Origin: Polaromonas sp.
GTDB lineage: Bacteria; Pseudomonadota; Gammaproteobacteria; Burkholderiales; Burkholderiaceae_C
Direction of reading: 5' to 3'
Assembly: GCF_010365105.1 (NCBI RefSeq)
Contig: NZ_JAAFGZ010000024.1
Coordinates: forward strand, 1-48,276
DNA length: 48,276 nt
Shown: positions 36,101-44,846 of the stretch, piece after piece
Position numbering within the stretch: the first letter of the stretch is position 1
Layout of the letters: every line of letters begins with the position of its first letter
Translations under genes and position numbers: made by a program
Notes under the pieces: model-generated
Database searches by the model: none
What the model was told of the DNA's origin: nothing
The model's input: only the letters and a program-made list of their open reading frames with translations

Positions 36101-36961
36101 ATGCCAACGATCACGACGCGACACTTTCTCAAAACCTCCAGCGTCCTGCTGGCCGGGCTGGTACTGGCAGCCTGCAGCAAGCAGGAACCGGCAGCACCGT
36201 CTGCGAGCGCGCCTGCGGCAATGCCCCCGGCCGCTGCCGCCAAGGTCTATGTCGTCGGCACCGATGCCGCCTACGCGCCTTTCGAGTCGCAGAACGACAA
36301 GGGCGAGATCGTCGGTTTTGACATCGACGTGGTGAAAGCCGCTGCGCAAAAAGCCGGCATCGAAGTCAAATTCCTGAACACGCCGTGGGAGGGCATTTTC
36401 AATTCGGTGGCCCAGGGCGACCGCGACTTTCTGGTGTCGGCCATCACCATCACGCCCGAGCGCAAACAGACGCTGGATTTTTCCGAGCCTTATTTCGACG
36501 CGCAGCAACTGATTGCCGTCAAAAGCGATTCAAAAATCGCCAAGTTCGATGACCTGAAAAAACTGAAGGTCGGCGTGCAGAACGGCACCACCGGCGACGA
36601 GGTCATCACCAAGCTGCAAGGCAAGGACAGCGCGAACATCAAGCGCTTCGAGTCCACGCCGCTGGCGCTGAAGGAAATGGAAAGCGGCGGCGTCGATGCC
36701 GTGGTGGCCGACAACGGCGTGGTGGTCCACTATGTGAACAACAATCCCGATTCAAAATTCAAGACCATCGCCGACAGCAGCTTTGCCTCCGAGCAGTACG
36801 GCATCGCGGTCAAGAAAGGCAATGCCGAATTGCTGGAAAAAATCAACAAGGGCCTGGCCGGTATCCGGGAAGACGGCACCTACAACAAGATTTATGCCCA
36901 GTACTTCGGCGCCGCCCCTGCAGGCGCTTCGCCCGCACCGGCTGCAGCCGCATCGAAATAG
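36101..36961 (+). CDS. Amino-acid-type ABC transporter substrate-binding lipoprotein
   Basis: A 286-residue periplasmic binding protein of family 3 (SBP_bac_3). The signal peptide ends in the lipobox LVLAAC, so it should be a lipid-anchored receptor. After a Pro/Ala/Ser linker, the binding domain begins KVYVVGTDAAYAPFESQNDKGEIVGFDIDVV and includes GDRDFLVSAITITPERKQTLDFSEPYF, the family signature around the ligand Arg, then VGVQNGTTGDEV. The C-terminus is Ala/Pro-rich. No permease or ATPase gene is adjacent, so it either serves a transporter encoded elsewhere or signals on its own; a glutamine- or polar-amino-acid ligand is likely but not shown. A clear terminator follows. Confidence 0.88.
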   Translation: MPTITTRHFLKTSSVLLAGLVLAACSKQEPAAPSASAPAAMPPAAAAKVYVVGTDAAYAPFESQNDKGEIVGFDIDVVKAAAQKAGIEVKFLNTPWEGIFNSVAQGDRDFLVSAITITPERKQTLDFSEPYFDAQQLIAVKSDSKIAKFDDLKKLKVGVQNGTTGDEVITKLQGKDSANIKRFESTPLALKEMESGGVDAVVADNGVVVHYVNNNPDSKFKTIADSSFASEQYGIAVKKGNAELLEKINKGLAGIREDGTYNKIYAQYFGAAPAGASPAPAAAASK

Positions 36962-36976
36962 CCCTTCACCGGTTGG

Positions 36977-37024
36977 CCTGAAAGCGCCTTTGCCCCTTGT
37001 GGTCGGAGGCGCTTTCAGGTTTTC
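36977..37024 (+). terminator. Rho-independent terminator of the binding-protein gene
   Basis: CCTGAAAGCGCCT (36977-36989) pairs perfectly with AGGCGCTTTCAGG (37007-37019), a 13-base stem with a 17-base loop, followed by TTTTC. It starts 16 bases after the stop codon and lies between convergent genes, so it may also work for nhaR. Confidence 0.85.
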
Positions 37025-37049
37025 AGCAAGGGCGCGCGACGTGACGACT

Positions 37050-37964
37050 TCAAGCGTCACGCCGCCCCAGGCCACGCAGCAACTGCCCGCGTGCCGCCTC
37101 GGTGATGGCGGCCACGCACGGATGGGTGATGCGCCGGTCAACCGTGACGGCAAAAAAGTCTTCCACCATCTCGTCGGTGCGGCCGATCACTTCCACGCCA
37201 TATTCCGTCAGCGTTTCGGCTTCGAGCACGCTGGCCGACAAGAAGATGCCGCGCCCCTCGCGTCCAAAGGCCTTCATCAGCGCACCGTCGTCAAACTCGC
37301 CAATGATGCGGGGGTGAATCTGGTGCTTGGTACACCAGCTGTCGAACTGCTTGCGGACCGATGAAGACACGCCAAGGATCAGCATCGGCGCATTGTTAAG
37401 GCACTGCGGAAAATCACCCTTGAGCGTGCCTTTAAGCGCCGGCGTGCAGAAAAAACTCATGGGCGTGCTGCCCAGCGGGTGGTTGAAGGCCTTGATGCTG
37501 ACGCGGCCCGACATGGGCTCGTCGGCCATCACCAGGTCCAGCCGATGCAGCGCCAGCTGGGCCAGCAAATCCGGAAACTTGCCTTCACTGCAGATCAGCC
37601 GCACCGGCTGCTTCATGGCCAGCGCGGGCTCCAGCAAATGATAAACCACCGACTTGGCCACCGAGTCGGCCACGCCAACCCGGAAGTCCAGCGTTTTCTG
37701 GCCGCCGCTGGCCTGTCGCAGGGCGGTTTCCATTTCAGCGCCCAGGGCAAATATCTGGTCGGCATAGCCCAGCGCCAGCCGTCCCTCGTCGGTCAACTCC
37801 AGCTGGCGCCCGCTCTTGCGGAACAGCTGGCGCCCCAGCCAGGCCTCCAGCAGCTTGATTTGCCCGGACAGCGTCTGCGGCGTGGTGTGCAACTGCTCGC
37901 CGGCACGAACGATGCCGCCGGCCTTGGCAGTGACCCAAAAGTAATGAAGGTGCTTGAAGTTCAT
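37050..37964 (-). CDS. nhaR: LysR-type regulator NhaR
   Basis: A 304-residue LysR-family activator. The N-terminal winged helix-turn-helix reads MNFKHLHYFWVTAKAGGIVRAGEQLHTTPQTLSGQIKLLEAWLGRQLF, which is specific to the NhaR branch. The co-inducer domain follows to the end. In E. coli NhaR activates the Na+/H+ antiporter gene nhaA in response to sodium and also stress genes; no antiporter is in this window, so the targets here are inferred. ATG 37964 gives the standard start; an open frame runs further upstream into the divergent promoter region. It is divergent from the IscR-like gene, with a palindrome of LysR-site form (38003-38017) between them. Confidence 0.88.
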   Translation of the reverse strand: MNFKHLHYFWVTAKAGGIVRAGEQLHTTPQTLSGQIKLLEAWLGRQLFRKSGRQLELTDEGRLALGYADQIFALGAEMETALRQASGGQKTLDFRVGVADSVAKSVVYHLLEPALAMKQPVRLICSEGKFPDLLAQLALHRLDLVMADEPMSGRVSIKAFNHPLGSTPMSFFCTPALKGTLKGDFPQCLNNAPMLILGVSSSVRKQFDSWCTKHQIHPRIIGEFDDGALMKAFGREGRGIFLSASVLEAETLTEYGVEVIGRTDEMVEDFFAVTVDRRITHPCVAAITEAARGQLLRGLGRRDA

Positions 37965-38002
37965 GCGCTGGTTTCCCTGAAAAATGGAATGCTGGTTGCC
38001 GA

Positions 38003-38017
38003 ATCTATTGAATAGAT
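38003..38017. promoter_or_regulatory. Palindrome of LysR-regulator site form
   Basis: ATCTATTGAATAGAT is a perfect 15-base palindrome with an ATC-N9-GAT (T-N11-A) layout, typical for LysR-type proteins. It lies 39 bases before the nhaR start, in the divergent promoter region, where autoregulation is usual. Confidence 0.55.
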
Positions 38018-38052
38018 CGTATTTTTCGAAATGAAATCGTTTTAAATACGAA

Positions 38053-38081
38053 TTTACACGAAGTGAAAAGCTTTTTATAGT
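38053..38081 (+). promoter_or_regulatory. Promoter of the IscR-like gene
   Basis: TTTACA (38053-38058), a 17-base spacer and TATAGT (38076-38081) match the sigma-70 consensus well. Transcription would start near 38088, about 37 bases before the ATG at 38125, which is preceded by AAAGGAGA. Confidence 0.75.
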
Positions 38082-38124
38082 GCAAGCCATCACGTCATTT
38101 TTTTGATGTTTAAAGGAGACTTCC

Positions 38125-38664
38125 ATGCGCCTGAGCACCAAAAGCCGTTTCGCGGTTACCGCCATGATTGACATTGCCCTTCAGGGCAACGCCGGTCCGG
38201 TTTCGCTGGCCGACATCGGCATGCGGCACAGAATTTCAGTGTCTTATCTGGAGCAGTTGTTCAGCAAACTGCGCCACAGCGGACTGGTCGAAAGCACCCG
38301 TGGCCCGGGCGGCGGCTACTCGCTGAGCCGCGCGAGCGAGAGCATTTCGGTGGCCGACATCATTGGCGCCGTCGAAACGCATGCCGACAAGCCGGGCAAG
38401 GCAGATGCAGACCTGGCAATGCAGCAAGGCTCGGGCGAGGGAATGACGCAGGCATTGTGGGCGGCACTGAATGCCAAGATGGTCGAGCACATGCAGTCGA
38501 TCAGCCTGCGCCACCTGGCCAGCGAGCAGCGCGCGAAGGGTGTAAAAATCGAAGCCCGTCCGGCCAAGCGCGGCGTGTTTAGCGCGCCCAAGCCCAAGCC
38601 GGTTTACACCACGGCGCCCAACTCGGTGTTCGCGCTGGGCCGCTCGCTGCTGGGCAGCCGCTGA
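38125..38664 (+). CDS. IscR-like Rrf2-family regulator lacking all Fe-S ligands
   Basis: A 179-residue DNA-binding protein very close to IscR in its winged helix: MRLSTKSRFAVTAMIDIAL, ISVSYLEQLFSKLRHSGLVESTRGPGGGYSLSRA. IscR normally binds a [2Fe-2S] cluster through three Cys and one His (positions 92, 98, 104 and 107 in E. coli). Here the corresponding stretch, HADKPGKADADLAMQQGSGE then GMTQALW, has no Cys, and the His of LTHALW is Gln. The whole protein contains no cysteine. It therefore should act as a permanently cluster-free repressor or activator, or sense something else. No isc genes are adjacent. The C-terminus carries a Lys/Pro-rich extension. It has a good promoter and ribosome site. 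Confidence 0.88.
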   Translation: MRLSTKSRFAVTAMIDIALQGNAGPVSLADIGMRHRISVSYLEQLFSKLRHSGLVESTRGPGGGYSLSRASESISVADIIGAVETHADKPGKADADLAMQQGSGEGMTQALWAALNAKMVEHMQSISLRHLASEQRAKGVKIEARPAKRGVFSAPKPKPVYTTAPNSVFALGRSLLGSR

Positions 38665-38700
38665 GCGCAAGGCGGCGCTTTGCTGCTGAAAATAAAGTGT

Positions 38701-39026
38701 GAAGCCCGCCGATAAGCCGGATTCTGTGCGCCGGGCTTCCTTTCGGTTGCCCGGTGTGACCGCCATTAATCTGGGCCGGGAGTCACCTGCCCGGCTCGGT
38801 GCCACCTACCCGCCAGCTCCGCGGAACCACGTCAACGCTGGCCTATTTGGTGTTGCTGCGCGTAGAGATTGCCCGTTTCACCCGAACTGAATCGGCTCGT
38901 CTCTGTTGCTCTGATCCTCACCTCACGGTGGAGAGGTATTACCTCCTACGCTGTCCTGTGCAGTCCGGACGTTCCTCCAGTGCTTCCTTTCGGAAATTGC
39001 ACCAGCGGCGGTCTGGCAGGCTTCAC
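38701..39026 (-). ncRNA. rnpB: RNase P RNA, bacterial type A
   Basis: The catalytic RNA of RNase P, which trims tRNA 5' leaders. On the reverse strand the 5' end GAAGCCTGCC pairs fully with the 3' end GGCGGGCTTC, forming helix P1. Conserved signatures are present: GAGGAACGTCCGGACTGCAC near the 5' side, GGTAATACCTC, and the 3' AGAATCCGGCTTATCGGCGG. An extended -10 (TGC then CATAAT, complement of 39033-39038) sits 7 bases before the inferred start. The ends are set from P1 and may shift by a few bases. The gene lies between the IscR-like gene and cysK, on the opposite strand to both; the IscR-like gene converges on it. Confidence 0.97.
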
Positions 39027-39088
39027 CCCTGCATTATGGCAGTGCGCCACAATGTGCTTTTGTTCATCGAAAACGAAAGGGAGCCTCC

Positions 39089-40006
<918 letters not shown>

Positions 40007-40042
40007 AGCGCAGCCGCTGCGGGCAACACCTATCCTCTATTT

Positions 40043-40099
40043 GCTATAAATAGCATAGCTGCTAGTGCCCATGCATAGTGCGCTAGCAGCCTTTTTTTT
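40043..40099 (+). repeat. Dispersed short repeat, copy 7, after cysK
   Basis: Begins GCTATAAATAGCATAGCTGC, then TAGTGCCC and a short spacer, and ends GTGCGCTAGCAGCC with nine T. It is the copy with the most perfect dyad. Confidence 0.75.
40058..40099 (+). terminator. Rho-independent terminator of cysK
   Basis: GCTGCTAG (40058-40065) pairs with CTAGCAGC (40083-40090) and is followed directly by CTTTTTTTT. It is the right half of a dispersed repeat copy, 51 bases after the cysK stop. Confidence 0.85.
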
Positions 40100-40237
40100 A
40101 AAAAATAGGTAAACCGCCCCTTCTGAAGACGATCCAACGCCTGGCGCCGGGTGCGTCCCGCATCAGGGGGTGAACCCGGAGCGTTTTATCATCACGCCCT
40201 TCTGCTTGATAACCACAAGCCACGAACCGGACGAACC

Positions 40238-41899
40238 ATGCTGCGACTGACTGAAATCAAACTCCCGCTCACGCACGCCGACAACGCGCTGCAAGAGGCC
40301 CTCCTCCAGACCCTGCAGATCACGCCCGCCAACCTGGCGAGCTTCACGGTGTTCAAGCGCAGCTTCGACGCCCGCAAGGCCGTGATCATGCAGGTCTATA
40401 TCGTCGATGTGGAACTCGCCGATGCCGCGCTGGAAGCCGAGCTGCTGGCACGACATGCCGGTAATCCGCACATCTTTGCCACGCCCGACATGGCCTACCA
40501 CCCGGTGGGCAGCGCACCCGCCAGCCTGCCACTGCGCCCGGTCGTCGTCGGTTTCGGCCCCTGCGGCATGTTCGCTGGTCTGGTGCTGGCGCAAATGGGT
40601 TTCAAACCCATCGTGCTGGAGCGCGGCAAGACCGTGCGCGAGCGCACCAAGGACACCTGGGGGCTGTGGCGCAAGAATGTGCTCAACCCCGAATCCAACG
40701 TGCAGTTCGGCGAAGGCGGCGCCGGCACCTTCTCGGACGGCAAGCTCTACAGCCAGATCAAGGACCCGCGCCACCTGGGCCGCAAGGTGATGAACGAGTT
40801 CGTCAAGGCTGGCGCGCCCGCCGACATTCTTTACGAAGCGCATCCGCACATCGGCACCTTCAAGCTGGTCAAGGTGGTGGAAAACATGCGTGAGCAGATC
40901 ATTGCGCTGGGCGGCGAGATTCGCTTCCAGCAGCGCGTGACCGACGTGCTGATCGAGGGCGGCCCTGACAACCAGCACATTCGCGGCCTCACGGTGCTCG
41001 ACCAGGCAACCGGCAAGACGCACGAATTGCGCGCCGACCAGGTCGTGCTGGCGCTGGGCCACAGTTCGCGCGACACCTTTGCGATGCTGCATGCGCGCGG
41101 CGTGTATGTCGAGGCCAAGCCTTTTTCTATCGGTTTTCGCGTCGAGCACCCGCAGGGCCTGATCGACCGCGCCCGCTGGGGCCGCCATGCGGGTGACCCC
41201 TCGCTGGGCGCGGCCGAATACAAACTGGTACACCACGCCAGCAACGGCCGCTCGGTGTACAGCTTTTGCATGTGCCCGGGCGGGACCGTGGTGGCCGCCA
41301 CGTCGGAAGCCGGACGCGTCGTGACCAACGGCATGAGCCAGTATTCGCGCAACGAGCGCAATGCCAACGCCGGCATCGTCGTGGGCATTGACCCGCGCGA
41401 CTATCCCGGCAACCCGCTGGCCGGCATCGAACTGCAGCGCCAGCTCGAATCCCATGCCTACGTGCTGGGTGGCAGCAACTACGAGGCGCCCGGCCAGCTG
41501 GTCGGCGACTTCGTGGCCGGGCGGCCGTCCACCGGCCTGGGCAGCGTCATGCCGTCGTACACGCCTGGCGTGGCCATTGGCGACCTGTCGTCTGCCCTGC
41601 CCGGCTATGCGATTGATGCCATGCGCGAGGCTTTCCCCGCCTTTGGCCGCAAGATCAAGGGCTTCGACCTGCATGACGCGGTGCTGACCGGCGTGGAAAC
41701 GCGCACCTCGTCGCCCATCAAGATGAGCCGGGGCGACGACATGCAGAGCCTGAACGTTCGCGGCCTGTACCCGGCCGGGGAAGGCGCCAGCTACGCCGGC
41801 GGCATTTTGTCGGCCGGCGTCGATGGCATCAAGGTGGCCGAAGCCGTGGCGCGCAGCATGCTGGAAAGCGCCGAAAGTGCGCGGCTGGCCCTCGCCTGA
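40238..41899 (+). CDS. FAD-dependent dehydrogenase (COG2509 type)
   Basis: A 553-residue flavoprotein of the uncharacterised COG2509 group. The N-terminal 80 residues form a small alpha/beta region (LRLTEIKLPLTHADNALQEALL). The FAD-binding Rossmann motif is VVVGFGPCGMFAGLVLAQMGFKPIVLERG. Further motifs are FGEGGAGTFSDGKL and the C-terminal FAD-contact segment VRGLYPAGEGASYAGGILSAGVDGIKVAEAV. The protein lacks a signal peptide. I set the start at ATG 40238, where MLRLTEIKLPL begins; the frame is open to 40151 but that stretch is not protein-like. The reaction is not established. Confidence 0.88.
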   Translation: MLRLTEIKLPLTHADNALQEALLQTLQITPANLASFTVFKRSFDARKAVIMQVYIVDVELADAALEAELLARHAGNPHIFATPDMAYHPVGSAPASLPLRPVVVGFGPCGMFAGLVLAQMGFKPIVLERGKTVRERTKDTWGLWRKNVLNPESNVQFGEGGAGTFSDGKLYSQIKDPRHLGRKVMNEFVKAGAPADILYEAHPHIGTFKLVKVVENMREQIIALGGEIRFQQRVTDVLIEGGPDNQHIRGLTVLDQATGKTHELRADQVVLALGHSSRDTFAMLHARGVYVEAKPFSIGFRVEHPQGLIDRARWGRHAGDPSLGAAEYKLVHHASNGRSVYSFCMCPGGTVVAATSEAGRVVTNGMSQYSRNERNANAGIVVGIDPRDYPGNPLAGIELQRQLESHAYVLGGSNYEAPGQLVGDFVAGRPSTGLGSVMPSYTPGVAIGDLSSALPGYAIDAMREAFPAFGRKIKGFDLHDAVLTGVETRTSSPIKMSRGDDMQSLNVRGLYPAGEGASYAGGILSAGVDGIKVAEAVARSMLESAESARLALA

Positions 41900-42032
41900 A
41901 CCCCCTGAGGGACCGGATAGGGGATACTTCGCCCTCACGGTTTCACACCGCAACGCCCAAAAATACCCGGCGCACCTTTTTCCAAAGCGACGCCAAGGCG
42001 CCGTTCAAACCTCAACCTGACACAAGCGATCC

Positions 42033-42962
42033 ATGACCGAAACCCCACTCACACCCGTCGCAACCGATTCAGCGCCTGCACCCGCTGAAACGACAACCGC
42101 CACCCCACCACGCCAGGGCCAAGGCCAGGGCCAGGGCCAAGGCCGTCAAGGCGGCCGTGGCCGGCCGCAGGCCAAGCCGCCGCAAGCCCAGGCACGCGCA
42201 CCGCGCGAAGTGCATCCGGCGCTGCGGCAGCTGTTCACGCTGTACCCGAAGATGTTTGGCGCGCAGTTCCTGCCGCTCAAGCTCGGCGTGTTCCAGGACC
42301 TGCTGGCGCTGCACCCTGACGAGTTCAAGCGCGACGAGCTGAAGGTCGCGCTCGGCCTGCATGCGCGCTCCACCCGCTACCTGGAAAGCGTGGCTTCCGG
42401 CTTGCCGCGCCATGACCTGAACGGCGAGCCGGTCGAGCCCGTGGCGCCCGAGCATGTCCATCACGCCATCATGGAAGTATTCCGCAGGCGCCAGGCGCGC
42501 TCGAACCAGGACTTGCGGCCTTATGCGCGCGCGCAGCTGATCGAGGCGATTGACGCGTCCGGCCTGAGCCGGGAAGAGTACCTGCTGTGCATTCGCCAGC
42601 AGGACGAGGTGTCCACGTCATTGCTCGACGATGTCTTTGCCGAACTGGCCGAACACGCCGCCAGGCGCGATGCGCTGCTCAGGATGTTTGAAGCCAGCGG
42701 CAAGACGGTGGCCGAGTTTTCAGACATGTACGGCATGAACCCGGACGAGGTGAGCCGCACGGTGGAATGGGCACGTGCCGATCAGGCGGCGCAGGCAGCG
42801 GCGCTTGCCAAGGCACAGGAAGTCCCTGTGGCAGCAGAAGCAGAAGCAGAAGCTGACACTGACACTGACACTGAGACTGAGACTGAGGGCGAAGCCAAGG
42901 CCGAAACCATGCCGGAAGCATCCCCCGGGGAATCGACAGCGAAGGCCGGCACGGCACCATGA
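42033..42962 (+). CDS. ProQ/FinO-family RNA chaperone
   Basis: A 309-residue protein whose residues about 58-170 form a FinO/ProQ domain (REVHPALRQLFTLYPKMFG.., PLKLGVFQDLLAL, HARSTRYLESVASGLPRHDLNG). Such proteins bind structured small RNAs and 3' ends of mRNAs. The N-terminus is a low-complexity linker with a QG repeat (residues 28-38). Beyond the ProQ domain is a helical region and an acidic tail with EAEAEADTDTDTETETE, encoded by six-base tandem repeats (42834-42888). The repeats keep frame if their number changes. It is convergent with htpX, with a shared hairpin terminator between them. Confidence 0.88.
   Translation: MTETPLTPVATDSAPAPAETTTATPPRQGQGQGQGQGRQGGRGRPQAKPPQAQARAPREVHPALRQLFTLYPKMFGAQFLPLKLGVFQDLLALHPDEFKRDELKVALGLHARSTRYLESVASGLPRHDLNGEPVEPVAPEHVHHAIMEVFRRRQARSNQDLRPYARAQLIEAIDASGLSREEYLLCIRQQDEVSTSLLDDVFAELAEHAARRDALLRMFEASGKTVAEFSDMYGMNPDEVSRTVEWARADQAAQAAALAKAQEVPVAAEAEAEADTDTDTETETEGEAKAETMPEASPGESTAKAGTAP
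42115..42146 (+). repeat. Six-base tandem repeat in the ProQ-like gene (Gln-Gly)
   Basis: Five or so imperfect CAGGGC/CAAGGC units encode alternating Gln-Gly in the N-terminal linker. Unit length is a multiple of three, so copy changes would not shift frame. Confidence 0.7.
42834..42888 (+). repeat. Six-base tandem repeat in the ProQ-like gene (acidic tail)
   Basis: GCAGAA units pass into GACACT and then GAGACT units, encoding Glu-Ala, Asp-Thr and Glu-Thr dipeptides in the C-terminal tail. Slippage would change tail length without changing frame. Confidence 0.75.
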
Positions 42963-42964
42963 AA

Positions 42965-42987
42965 AAGGCCGGCATCCAGCCGGCCTT
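42965..42987. terminator. Shared bidirectional terminator
   Basis: AAGGCCGGC (42965-42973) and GCCGGCCTT (42979-42987) form a perfect 9-base stem with loop ATCCA, flanked by A on the left and a weaker T-rich side on the right. It starts two bases after the ProQ-like stop codon and serves convergent genes. Confidence 0.8.
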
Positions 42988-43007
42988 CAAGACAGAACAA
43001 ACCCCGC

Positions 43008-43892
43008 TCAGCCCTGCGCGTTCTGCAGCGCGGCAATGCGCTCTTCAATCGGTGGGTGGGTGGCAAACAATTGGCCCATGCCGCCGGTGATGCCCATGGC
43101 TTCGACCGCCTTGGGCAACTCGCCCGGCTGCATGCCGCCCAGGCGGGCCAGCGCATTCATCATCGGCTGCTTGCTGCCCATCAATTGCGCAGCGCCCGCA
43201 TCGGCGCGGAACTCGCGGTGGCGCGAGAACCAGGCCACGACGATGGCGGCGGCAAAGCCCAGCACGATGTCGAGCACGATGGTGCTGACGTAGTAACCAA
43301 TGCCGGGGCCGGAGTTGCTGTCACTGCCCTTGCGCAAAAAGCTGTCCACCGCGTAGCCGATCACGCGCGACAAAAACACCACGAAGGTGTTCATCACGCC
43401 CTGGATCAAGGTCATGGTGACCATGTCGCCATTGGCGATGTGGGCGACTTCGTGGGCGATCACTGCCTCGATTTCTTCCTTCGTCATGCCCTGCAGCAGC
43501 CCGGTGGTCACGGCCACCAGCGACGAGTTCTTGAACGCGCCGGTGGCAAAGGCATTGGGCGCGCCTTCAAAAATGCCGACCTCGGGCATGCCGATCTGGG
43601 CTTTTTCAGCCAGCTTGCGCACCGTCTCGACAATCCAGGCTTCATCAGCATTCTGGGGGCCTTCGGCGCCGTTGATCACGCGCACACCGGCGCTCCACTT
43701 GGCGACGGGCTTGCTGATCAAAAGCGAGATGATCGCGCCGCCAAAGCCGATGACCAGCGCAAAGCCGAGCAGCATCGGCAGGTTCAGGCCATTGGGCGTC
43801 AGGAAGCGGTTCACGCCCAGCAGGCTCGCCACGATGCCCAGCACCGCCACGACGGCGACATTGGTCAGGATAAACAGAAGGATGCGTTTCAT
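43008..43892 (-). CDS. htpX: Membrane zinc metalloprotease HtpX
   Basis: A 294-residue M48 protease that degrades misfolded inner-membrane proteins, overlapping with FtsH. The zinc motif HEVAH is at residues 147-151, and a third ligand Glu is in [10 protein letters not shown]. Hydrophobic segments occur at residues 4-27 and 38-60, and two more after the active site ([43 protein letters not shown]). The C-terminus [21 protein letters not shown] is typical. ATG 43892 gives [11 protein letters not shown], with a GGAG upstream; the frame extends further but without protein character. Confidence 0.95.
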   Translation of the reverse strand: MKRILLFILTNVAVVAVLGIVASLLGVNRFLTPNGLNLPMLLGFALVIGFGGAIISLLISKPVAKWSAGVRVINGAEGPQNADEAWIVETVRKLAEKAQIGMPEVGIFEGAPNAFATGAFKNSSLVAVTTGLLQGMTKEEIEAVIAHEVAHIANGDMVTMTLIQGVMNTFVVFLSRVIGYAVDSFLRKGSDSNSGPGIGYYVSTIVLDIVLGFAAAIVVAWFSRHREFRADAGAAQLMGSKQPMMNALARLGGMQPGELPKAVEAMGITGGMGQLFATHPPIEERIAALQNAQG

Positions 43893-43997
43893 GGATTCTC
43901 CGGGAGGCGTTGAATAAAAACAGGGGTAAAAAAGCACCACGGGCACACGCCCGGATTGTGCATATCTCGGCAGGAAATGGGGGAGCTTCAGCCCAAA

Positions 43998-44846
43998 TCA
44001 AGCTTTTTCGTATGGAATATGGCGGGCCAGAGACCCGGCTTTTTCTGATTCTTTTTGCTGGCTGGGCGGGCGAAAAACCGACGCGTCATCATAAAAGGAA
44101 AAATCCTCGTTGCCGGGCCACCAGCCGGGCACGCCGAGCACCGGCAAAGGCGTGAACGGCTTGACGGCAAGCCTGGCGGCGCTCAAATCCCCGGCAACCC
44201 AGGCATCGAGTTTCGCTATCGAATCAATAGCTGGTTGTGCTTGGTAGACGTGCGCAGTGATCGGTTTTCGTGCATAAACCAGCTTTTCCAGCAGCGCATG
44301 GCCGAACAGCACCAGTTGCGCCTCTTTCCAGAGCGGGCGCAGCGTGACGAACAGCCGCTGCCAGTCGCGCGCCTCCAGCGCCTGCCAGAGCAGCGGCGGC
44401 GCCAGCAGGAAGGCGGCGTTTTCATCGAACACGGTCAGCGCATCGCGTACCGGGCCGCGTAATGGATTCACGCCGGCAACGGCAATTTCAGCGGCCTGCA
44501 ACTGGTTCAGCCGTTTCTTGGTTTCGGGAAAGCGCATCCAGCACAAGCCGTTGAAAAAATCGTGCAGGTTATCGCGGGTGGGCACCATGCCGCGCTCAAA
44601 AATAAACTGCTCGTAAGCCATGCCGGGCGGCAAGTCGGATTGACAGACAAAGCGAACCGGCGCCTGACCCTCCGTATTAAGGGCCAGCGCCACGGATACG
44701 CCCGACAGCACTTGTTGCTGGACAAACAGCCCGCTGTCGCGCCAGCCGTCGAGCCAGGCGGGCTGCCAGTCAATGGCAGCCAGTTCCGCTACTGACTTGG
44801 GCGCCAGCGCAAACCCACCGGACTCAGCCAAGATATTGCACCGCAT
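43998..44846 (-). CDS. DUF3025 family protein
   Basis: A 282-residue protein of the uncharacterised DUF3025 family. Recognisable blocks are NLHDFFNGLCWMRFPETKKRLNQ in the middle and PLPVLGVPGWWPGNEDFSFYDDASVFRP near the C-terminus. No signal peptide or transmembrane helix is present. The first ATG at 44846 overlaps the end of the NYN-domain gene by 23 bases, so the two are probably cotranscribed; a later start is possible. A dispersed repeat copy (44215-44268) encodes about residues 193-210. The function is unknown. Confidence 0.85.
   Translation of the reverse strand: MRCNILAESGGFALAPKSVAELAAIDWQPAWLDGWRDSGLFVQQQVLSGVSVALALNTEGQAPVRFVCQSDLPPGMAYEQFIFERGMVPTRDNLHDFFNGLCWMRFPETKKRLNQLQAAEIAVAGVNPLRGPVRDALTVFDENAAFLLAPPLLWQALEARDWQRLFVTLRPLWKEAQLVLFGHALLEKLVYARKPITAHVYQAQPAIDSIAKLDAWVAGDLSAARLAVKPFTPLPVLGVPGWWPGNEDFSFYDDASVFRPPSQQKESEKAGSLARHIPYEKA
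44215..44268 (+). repeat. Dispersed short repeat, copy 8, inside the DUF3025 gene
   Basis: Reads GCTATCGAATCAATAGCTGG, TTGTGCTTGGTAGACG, TGCGCAGTGATCGGTTTT on the plus strand. It matches the AATAGCTG, GTGCTTG and GCGC parts of the family and is antisense to the gene. Confidence 0.6.

Noticed and set aside
40163..41953. Reverse 596-codon frame antisense to the FAD-dependent dehydrogenase
   Set aside because: The forward strand has clear FAD motifs; the reverse product is a shadow.
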